11,543 nucleotides of DNA from contig CAXMSE010000036.1 of NCBI GenBank assembly GCA_964196195.1, positions 1 to 11,543 on the forward strand, in the 5' to 3' direction. This DNA comes from OFTM10 sp964196195 (lineage in GTDB: Bacteria; Actinomycetota; Acidimicrobiia; Acidimicrobiales; Aldehydirespiratoraceae). Positions 6,624 through 11,543 of this stretch are shown here, piece after piece; within the stretch, counting starts at the first letter, position 1; every line of letters starts with the position of its first letter. The notes beneath the pieces are model-generated. The model was not told the origin of the DNA. It was given only the letters and a program-made list of their open reading frames with translations, and did no database searches. A program made the position numbers and the translations under genes.

Positions 6624-7283
6624 ATGCCGAATATCACGATGCTCGACATCGACGAACTGATGAAGGGCGAGCTGGCCGGGTTCGTCAAGAAGTGTCTTCG
6701 TCACAAGGCCCCCGACCCCGCGTTCCACGCGATGCAGGGCCACAATCCCTCCCTCTCCAAGGCGCTCTACATCGCCTGGGGCACCGTGTTCAACACGGGG
6801 GTAGTGAGCCACAGTCTCAAGGAGATCATTCGCGTTCAGCTCTCGCGTGCGGCCTTCTGCAACTATTGAGGCAATGTGCGATCTGCTTCGGCGAAGCAGG
6901 CTGGACTCACCGAGGAGCGCATCGACGACGGCATCGACCATTGGCGGTCGAGCGATGCGTTCACTCCCGCTGAGAAAGTGGCGCTCGAATACTCCGAGCT
7001 GATGCAATTCGAGCCCGCCCGGATCGATGAAGCTTTCTATGCGCGCCTCGGATCGCACTACAGCGAGGAAGAGGTCGTTGAGCTCGGTGCGTTCATCGGG
7101 TTCAACGTGGGCTACCACACCTTCTTTCGAACGCTCGACTTCTATCCGATGTTCTCCCCCGAAGGGGTGCTGGTGAGCCAGGAAGAGTCGCGGCGCATCT
7201 ATGGCGACACTCCCGGCTCCCACCTGCGCGCCGAGGTGCAAGAAGCGCTGGCAGCAGCCCACGCCCACGAATCGGCGAGTTGA
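6624..7283 (+). CDS. Predicted selenoprotein: AhpD-like/CMD-family protein with in-frame TGA read as selenocysteine (CxxU)
   Basis: Read through one TGA (6867-6869), this is a single 219-residue CMD/AhpD-like protein. The sequence around the TGA is SRAAFCNY-U-GNVRSASAKQAG. Family members carry CNYCGNVRS there, so Sec82 replaces the second Cys of the redox CxxC and Cys79 remains. Glu67 in HSLKE lies 12 residues before Cys79, the same spacing as Glu118 to Cys130 in mycobacterial AhpD. The His found four residues after the second Cys in AhpD is Arg86 here. Downstream, LTEERIDDGIDHW, FTPAEKVALEYSELM and NVGYHTFFRTLDF continue the fold without any lesion. A SECIS-like hairpin follows the TGA. TGA is an ordinary stop elsewhere in the window, including this gene's own end, so recoding would be local. 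The likely role is as thiol/selenol reductant or peroxidase beside the peroxiredoxin. Alternative: a pseudogene with one nonsense mutation. Confidence 0.82.
6867..6869 (+). other. In-frame TGA, predicted selenocysteine codon (Sec82)
   Basis: The codons before it encode Phe78, Cys79, Asn80 and Tyr81; those after encode Gly, Asn, Val and Arg. The TGA occupies the exact place of the second redox Cys of the AhpD-type CxxC motif, one base from the Cys codons TGC and TGT. The reading frame on both sides is the same, so no frameshift is involved. Confidence 0.8.
6883..6899 (+). promoter_or_regulatory. Predicted bacterial SECIS element
   Basis: A perfect 7-bp stem, CTGCTTC paired with GAAGCAG, capped by loop GGC; the U at 6882 can add a wobble pair with G6900. 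The stem begins 13 bases after the TGA and the loop begins 20 bases after it, starting with GG. Known bacterial SECIS elements lie within the coding sequence just after the UGA, with a G in the first two loop positions and roughly 16-37 bases to the loop, so this fits. The bulged U of the E. coli fdhF element is not evident. The tandem paralog has no such hairpin at the matching place. Confidence 0.72.
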
Positions 7284-7287
7284 TGCC

Positions 7288-7815
7288 ATGACCCTCGTTG
7301 ATCCCATCGAGTACGAAGAAGCAGAGCTGCAGGGATTGGGTTCCCGACTGGAGTCATTCGCGGTCCTGGGCGACCAGTCGGCCGCCTTTGTACGAATCCT
7401 TGCTCGGGCTCCCAAATATGCCGAAGCCCTCTGGGACGCAATGGCTGAGGCCCTGTTCGAGGGTGGCGTCGATCACTCTCTGAAGGAGATGGTCAGGATC
7501 CAACTGGCCACAAAGGCCGAGGATCCCTACTTCTCGAGTTTGCGATCAAGGCGGGCGATCGAGGCGGGGCTCACTGAGGAACGTATCCAGGCCGCGCTAG
7601 GCGACTTCGGGAACGACCCCCAGTTCACCGCAGCCGAGAAATGGGCTCTGGATTACGCCTACCGCATGTACCGCACCCCAGAGTCGGTCAATGGGGCCTT
7701 CTACGAAGAAGGCAAGCAACACTGGACCGAGGCCCAGATCATGGAACTCGGTGGGCTTGTCGCCATCCACTACGGGATGCAGGTATTCATGAGGACGCTC
7801 AGTCCAACGACCTGA
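7288..7815 (+). CDS. CMD/AhpD-like paralog lacking the redox cysteines
   Basis: A 175-residue protein of the carboxymuconolactone-decarboxylase fold, clearly paralogous to the gene just upstream. HSLKE is at residues 63-67 in both, and the LTEERI segment and the terminal MQVFMRTL helix correspond to LTEERI and HTFFRTL there. The redox site has become EDPYFSSLRS, so Asp79 and Phe82 stand at the Cys79 and Sec82 positions. Glu67 is retained. Thiol chemistry like that of AhpD is thus impossible. It could be a structural partner in a mixed oligomer, since AhpD-fold proteins form trimers or hexamers, or could have taken on a non-redox function. The ATG at 7288 follows the upstream stop by four bases, implying coupling; an overlapping ATG at 7283 is out of frame. 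Its 3' end overlaps the convergent FAD oxidoreductase gene by 17 bases. Confidence 0.85.
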   Translation: MTLVDPIEYEEAELQGLGSRLESFAVLGDQSAAFVRILARAPKYAEALWDAMAEALFEGGVDHSLKEMVRIQLATKAEDPYFSSLRSRRAIEAGLTEERIQAALGDFGNDPQFTAAEKWALDYAYRMYRTPESVNGAFYEEGKQHWTEAQIMELGGLVAIHYGMQVFMRTLSPTT

Positions 7816-9436
7816 GCGCGGCTCGCACATCCACTGGGTTCCACCACTTCTCCAGTCCGAGATCATCGGCCACCACACCGGCAGCGTTGTATCCCGGTTG
7901 GCCATGGAAGCTCCCCCCGGGGTGCTGAGACGCGCCACAGAGGTACAACCCTTCGATCGGGGTTCGATAGCCGGGCATCTGGGGGCTCGGACGGTTGATT
8001 CCCCAGTTGCTCGGGTGGAAACTCCCGTGATGGCGATCTCCGCTCCGCATGGAGATGATCCGCCGTTCGGTGGCGTCGGGCGAGTGGGTGGCTCTGGCCA
8101 TCGTGGCCGCTTCGATGTTGGGCGCGTACTTCGCGTAGGTGCTCACGATTGCGTCCGCCCTTTCCTGCACGGCCGCCTCGTCCCACGTTCCCCGTTTGGG
8201 CGGGCCCGGCACAAAGTGCCAACCGAATGTCGTGTGGCGACCCGCCGGGGCCTGGGTGGCATCGTGCAGGGTCGGAATCGACACATGGATCGGCGCGTCG
8301 GCGGTATTGGTAGCCGCTCGAACCGCGTGCATGTGGGCTTCGATGTCGTTCGACGACTCGTACCCGAGCGCGAGGTTGAGGGCGCGAGGCACGTCGGGGT
8401 TGTAGGCCTCGGAACGAAACACCGGTCGATCCGACAGGGCCCAGTGCATTCCGAAGAGCGCCTCCTCCAGCCACCGGTAGCCGGCGAGTTCCTTTCTCAG
8501 CGACGGGTCCAGGTGTTCGGGTGCCACTAGTTCGGTCATTGTGATCGGTGATGGGGCACCGCTCACCACAAACTTGGCTCCGTCGATCGAACGCCCATCG
8601 CTCAACGTGACGCCCGTGGCCCGCCCGTTGGTGACGTTTATCGCCGCCACCCTGGCGTCGGTCATCACAGTGCCGCCGTTGTCGACGACTGCAGAGGCGA
8701 TGGCCTTGGCCACCTCGTAGGTGCCGCCGCGCACGAGGCGGCCGCCCTGGGAGTTGGCCAGCGCCAAGGCGACGATCGACCCGATGCCGCCCACGTCGAG
8801 ATTGGGCACATAGCCCCTCACGCTCACATTGAAGAGGATGAGGCTTCGCAGCGCCTCGCTTTCGAACGAATTGCGCACGATGTCCAGCGGTGTCTGGGCG
8901 TCGAGGGCGAGGTACTGACGGCCGAGTCGGCTGCCCTCGAGAAGGTCGACCAGCTCGTCGGTCGGAAGGGGCGGGGCGAACCGCAACGGCGTATCGACGA
9001 ACTCAGCGAGAGTGTTGAACTCCGTGTAGAGGCGGCGATAGGTCTCGCCGTCAGTGGGTGAGATCCGCTCGATCTCAGAAACGCTTCGATCCAGGTTCGA
9101 ATAGGTGACGAGGGCGCGCTCGCCCCCGTCGAATGGCAAGGCGTTCTGGACCTCGGGGAAGATCGACGTGACGCCGTAGCGGCCGAGGTCGAGGTCGTCC
9201 CAGACAGCGTACTCGGGGGTCCACCGCACAAAATAGGCGTGGAGGTTGTGCTTGAAACTCGGGAGGGTGATCTCGTCGGTGGTGGTACCGCCGCCAAACT
9301 GGGGTGCAGCCTCTAGTACCAGAACCCGCTGACCGGCTCTGGCGAGGTAGGCCGCGCAGACCATCGAGTTGTGGCCACCACCGATGAAGATTCCATCGAC
9401 GGCTTCAGGGACCGTTGTGCCATTGGTTCCGCTCAC
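7799..9436 (-). CDS. FAD-dependent oxidoreductase, phytoene-desaturase-like (CrtI/PYROXD2-type)
   Basis: A 545-residue flavoprotein of the CrtI-like amine-oxidase superfamily. The N-terminal Rossmann motif IFIGGGHNSMVCAAYLARAG (GGGHN at residues 19-23) ends with the acidic residue Glu42 in VLVLEA, which binds the ribose of FAD. The C-terminal FAD motif GLYLCGASQHPGGSFHGQPG, then YNAAGVVADDLG, occupies about residues 496-527. It resembles uncharacterised phytoene-dehydrogenase-related proteins (PYROXD2 group) more than true carotenoid desaturases, and no carotenoid genes are nearby, so the substrate is unknown. I chose the GTG at 9436: it overlaps the alcohol dehydrogenase stop as GTGA, and GGAG lies six bases upstream. 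A TTG at 9448 would add four residues but has no ribosome site. It is last in a minus-strand unit. Confidence 0.88.
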   Translation of the reverse strand: MSGTNGTTVPEAVDGIFIGGGHNSMVCAAYLARAGQRVLVLEAAPQFGGGTTTDEITLPSFKHNLHAYFVRWTPEYAVWDDLDLGRYGVTSIFPEVQNALPFDGGERALVTYSNLDRSVSEIERISPTDGETYRRLYTEFNTLAEFVDTPLRFAPPLPTDELVDLLEGSRLGRQYLALDAQTPLDIVRNSFESEALRSLILFNVSVRGYVPNLDVGGIGSIVALALANSQGGRLVRGGTYEVAKAIASAVVDNGGTVMTDARVAAINVTNGRATGVTLSDGRSIDGAKFVVSGAPSPITMTELVAPEHLDPSLRKELAGYRWLEEALFGMHWALSDRPVFRSEAYNPDVPRALNLALGYESSNDIEAHMHAVRAATNTADAPIHVSIPTLHDATQAPAGRHTTFGWHFVPGPPKRGTWDEAAVQERADAIVSTYAKYAPNIEAATMARATHSPDATERRIISMRSGDRHHGSFHPSNWGINRPSPQMPGYRTPIEGLYLCGASQHPGGSFHGQPGYNAAGVVADDLGLEKWWNPVDVRAALRSLD

Positions 9437-10479
9437 GTTTGTCTCCAATCCAGGGCGCCGCGCCCCACCAAGGTGCCCGACCGCAACTGGTCGTGGATGT
9501 CGAGCACATCTTCGGGACCGCGCACCGCTCCGATGATCGGTTCGACCGCGCCCGAGGCGACGAGTTCTGCCGCCTCGGCCAATTCGCTGCGGTGGCTATA
9601 GCGCGAACCGATCAGCGACAACTCACGAAATACCAGCTCGCGTGACTCGATCTCCACGCCGCGATCACGAAAGGTGGTGAGCGCCACCAGACGGCCCCCC
9701 ATCCCCAAGCCGTCGATCGCCCAGCGCGCCGCCGCCGGCGTACCGACAAGATCCACCACCACGGTGGGTGGCCCATCGGCAAACACGCGGGACGGATCGA
9801 TACCTCCGAGGTCGTCGGAACGGACCGCAGTTGCCCCGAGTCGCTCCACTTCAGCAAGCTTCGCATCGCTCAGGTCGAATCCGGCGACGCGGGCACCGTG
9901 GTGGCGAGCCACCTGCACCATGTGGATGCCGACACCACCACCGGCGCCGATCACAACCACCCGGTCTTCTGGTCCGATACTCGCTCGAGAAGCAATGTGC
10001 ACGGGTGTGGCCACGGCGTCCGGCACCACGGTGCAGGCGATCGGGTCTATGTCGTCGGAAATCGCGATCGCGTTGCGACTCGGCAATGCCACCTTCGGCG
10101 CGTAGCCGCCGTCGCGATGAACGCCGACCCAGCCGGCGAGAGCAGAGCACCGGGGCTCACGTCCGGCTCGGCACGCCGCACACTCGCCGCACACCAGGTA
10201 GAAATAGGCCGCCACCCGCCGGCCGAGGAGGGCCGAATCGGCTCCGGGCCCCGCCGAGGTGACCCTGCCGATGAGTTCGTGGCCCGGCACGCGGGGCAGC
10301 AGCCCCGGCGCGTCGTCGAGGTCGCCGTTCATACAGTTGAGGACCGTGAGGCCCACCGAGCAGGCCTCGACATCTATCAGTACCTCACCCCGACCAGGCA
10401 CGGGATCGGGCAGCTCCTCCCACACGAGCTCCGATCCCCAGGAATGCATGCGGTATCCGAGCGTCGGCGGCCTCCTCAC
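9433..10479 (-). CDS. Zinc-dependent medium-chain alcohol dehydrogenase
   Basis: A 348-residue MDR-superfamily NAD(P)-dependent dehydrogenase. Catalytic zinc ligands include Cys40 and His67-Glu68 (VPGHELIG); an acidic residue in VPDAVATPVH is a plausible third. The structural zinc site is complete: Cys97, Cys100, Cys103 and Cys111 in CGECAACRAGREPRC. The Rossmann motif GAGGGVGIHMVQVARHHGARV follows. It would interconvert an alcohol and an aldehyde or ketone. The GTG at 10479 is the only start codon giving the full first strand; a strong AGGAGG lies just inside it at 10471-10476, and the next ATG (10449) would cut into the conserved YRMHSWG region. The start is therefore uncertain. Its stop is coupled to the FAD oxidoreductase start. 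A gap of 106 bases separates it from the amidohydrolase upstream. Confidence 0.9.
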   Translation of the reverse strand: MRRPPTLGYRMHSWGSELVWEELPDPVPGRGEVLIDVEACSVGLTVLNCMNGDLDDAPGLLPRVPGHELIGRVTSAGPGADSALLGRRVAAYFYLVCGECAACRAGREPRCSALAGWVGVHRDGGYAPKVALPSRNAIAISDDIDPIACTVVPDAVATPVHIASRASIGPEDRVVVIGAGGGVGIHMVQVARHHGARVAGFDLSDAKLAEVERLGATAVRSDDLGGIDPSRVFADGPPTVVVDLVGTPAAARWAIDGLGMGGRLVALTTFRDRGVEIESRELVFRELSLIGSRYSHRSELAEAAELVASGAVEPIIGAVRGPEDVLDIHDQLRSGTLVGRGALDWRQT

Positions 10480-10585
10480 AGAAACGATGCGTTACCGGCA
10501 CAGACTGTAGGCGCCACCCTCGATGTGGTCCCAATCATCGCCTCGAGCCGGCCCTGATCGACCGCACGCTCTGACCCCCCACGAT
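10480..10585 (-). promoter_or_regulatory. Intergenic gap with a possible promoter for the alcohol dehydrogenase
   Basis: On the minus strand, TACAGT (10504-10509) lies 24 bases before the GTG and could be a -10 element. A TTGGGA 19 bases further upstream could be a -35, though the spacing is long. No convincing terminator follows the amidohydrolase stop, so read-through from that gene is also possible. This is a weak call. Confidence 0.25.
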
Positions 10586-11543
10586 CTAGAGGCCGAAGAT
10601 TCGTGCCGCGTTGCCGCCCTTCATGGCGGCTCGGTCGTCGTCGGTGAGACCCTCGGTGCGATCGATGAGACCCATCGGGTCGGGGTCGCCCATGTCGAAC
10701 GGGAAGTCGGTGCCGGCCATGATTCGGTCGCTGCCAACGACTTCCACGAGGTGACGCAGGTAGAGAGGCTCGAACACCATGGTGTCGTAGAAGAGGCGTT
10801 TCATGTAGTGGCTGGGTGGGTGGTCGGGAATCCGCACCCGGGTTTCGGGGCGGACCTTCCAGGTGTGATCGGCGCGCGAGGCGTAGAAGGGCAGGTACCC
10901 CCCACCGTGGAGCAGCACCAGCTTGAGGTCGGGGAGCTCTTCGAACAGCCCTGAGAAGATCAGGCGAGTGGCGGCCACCATTGTTTCGAGAGGATTACCG
11001 ATGCAGTTGGTCAAGAAGTAGTCGCCGAAACGGTGGCTCTCCTCGTATCCGTTGGGATGCAGGATGACCGGGATCCCCTTGGCCGCCACCGCCTGCCAGA
11101 ACGGCCGAAATCGAGGTTCGTCGAGGTTGTGGCCGTCGACGGTTCCTCCGATCTGAAGACCCTTGAACCCGAGCTCGTCCACCGCTCGATCCATCTCCAC
11201 GATCGATCGATCGATGTCTTGAAGAGGAAGTGTTGCTCCGAACGCACGAAACCGCTCGGGCAAACCATCGACGGCTTCGGCCAGGTTGTCGTTTTGAACC
11301 CGAGCCGCCTCCGCGGCAACATCTGCCGGCGCCCAGTAGCCGTACTCCGATACGAAGGTGGCCAACCCCTGAATATCGACTCCCATCGCGTCCATGTGCT
11401 CGATACGCGCCCCGGGGTCGCGCAGCGCATCGACGATCGTCGGGAACATCACCTTGTTCTGGTCGTGCGAATCCTGGCCCATGAAATGGTCGTAGGGCTC
11501 ATACTCGGGCCGCCGGTGCGGCGCCAGCAACTCCGATGCCGCC
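10586..11543 (-). CDS. Metal-dependent amidohydrolase (ACMSD-like, amidohydrolase family 2), 5' partial
   Basis: The frame is open to the right edge, so about 318 residues are visible and the N-terminus is missing. The usual HxH metal pair in the first strand must lie outside; the TTG at 11530 is not a credible start. Counting from that TTG, the remaining active-site residues are present: His158 in VILHPNGYEE, His208 in LLHGGGYLPFYASR and Asp275 in AGTDFPFDMGDP. C-terminal NAARIFGL is typical. Relatives include aminocarboxymuconate-semialdehyde decarboxylase and gamma-resorcylate decarboxylase, which remove CO2 from aromatic or ring-cleavage intermediates, as well as hydrolases. Together with the downstream dehydrogenase and FAD oxidoreductase it suggests a catabolic unit. 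Family is confident, substrate not. Confidence 0.9.
   Translation of the reverse strand, partial: AASELLAPHRRPEYEPYDHFMGQDSHDQNKVMFPTIVDALRDPGARIEHMDAMGVDIQGLATFVSEYGYWAPADVAAEAARVQNDNLAEAVDGLPERFRAFGATLPLQDIDRSIVEMDRAVDELGFKGLQIGGTVDGHNLDEPRFRPFWQAVAAKGIPVILHPNGYEESHRFGDYFLTNCIGNPLETMVAATRLIFSGLFEELPDLKLVLLHGGGYLPFYASRADHTWKVRPETRVRIPDHPPSHYMKRLFYDTMVFEPLYLRHLVEVVGSDRIMAGTDFPFDMGDPDPMGLIDRTEGLTDDDRAAMKGGNAARIFGL

Noticed and set aside
6867..6869. General reassignment of TGA as a sense codon
   Set aside because: TGA is the natural stop for the FAD and iron-sulfur subunits, cupin, aldo/keto reductase, second CMD gene, FAD oxidoreductase and alcohol dehydrogenase, all at the expected lengths. 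Recoding must be local.
6860..6880. Frameshift as the cause of the broken CMD gene
   Set aside because: The protein homology before and after the TGA lies in one and the same frame, so no base has been gained or lost.
6876..7283. A separate gene starting at GTG 6876, encoding the second half of the CMD protein
   Set aside because: It has no ribosome binding site, begins inside the conserved redox motif, and is in the same frame as the 81-residue upstream piece. One gene with a recoded TGA explains both pieces.
11201..11216. Tandem GATC/ATCG repeat
   Set aside because: It lies inside the amidohydrolase gene and encodes ordinary residues of the fold (DIDRSI region). It is too short to suggest a functional repeat array.

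Overview
The window is GC-rich and densely coded. It uses GTG starts, stops mostly with TGA and some TAG, and has almost no intergenic space. The gene content is a molybdenum hydroxylase, a haloalkane dehalogenase, NAD(P)- and FAD-dependent oxidoreductases, carboxymuconolactone-decarboxylase-like (CMD) proteins and an amidohydrolase. Together this suggests a free-living, high-GC bacterium with a broad catabolic repertoire, perhaps an actinobacterium such as an Acidimicrobiia or Mycobacterium relative. The taxonomic guess is inference only; there is no rRNA or marker gene here.

Layout. (1) 3-3500, plus strand: a three-gene operon for a CO-dehydrogenase/xanthine-dehydrogenase-type molybdenum hydroxylase, consisting of the FAD subunit (5' end cut off by the window), the [2Fe-2S] subunit and the large Mo-cofactor subunit. 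Its active-site loop is not the form I CO dehydrogenase type, so the substrate is unknown. (2) 3461-5745, minus strand, convergent with the first operon: aldo/keto reductase, then a haloalkane dehalogenase with a complete catalytic pentad, then a small cupin, with gaps of about 20 nt. (3) 5746-5916: a divergent control region rich in inverted repeats. (4) 5917-7815, plus strand: a peroxiredoxin followed by two tandem CMD/AhpD-like genes. (5) 7799-11543, minus strand: an amidohydrolase (N-terminus beyond the window), a zinc-type alcohol dehydrogenase and a phytoene-desaturase-like FAD oxidoreductase, the last two coupled through a GTGA overlap.

The main discovery is in region 4. The first CMD/AhpD-like gene appears broken into two reading frames by a TGA at 6867-6869. 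That TGA sits exactly where the second cysteine of the AhpD redox motif CxxC belongs, the frame stays open for a further 137 codons of well-conserved family sequence, and a perfect 7-bp hairpin with a GGC loop starts 13 nt after the TGA. This fits a bacterial selenocysteine insertion (SECIS) element. The best reading is a single 219-residue selenoprotein with a Cys79-x-x-Sec82 centre. Its neighbours are a thiol peroxidase (Cys83-x-x-Cys86) upstream and, downstream, a paralog that aligns without gaps but has Asp79 and Phe82 in place of the redox pair. The three may form a selenium-dependent peroxide or thiol redox module with an active and an inactive AhpD-like subunit.

The remaining genes could form a route for a halogenated or otherwise recalcitrant compound: dehalogenase to alcohol, dehydrogenase or reductase to carbonyl, and molybdenum hydroxylase to acid. 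This chain is inferred from co-location; no substrate can be read from the sequence.
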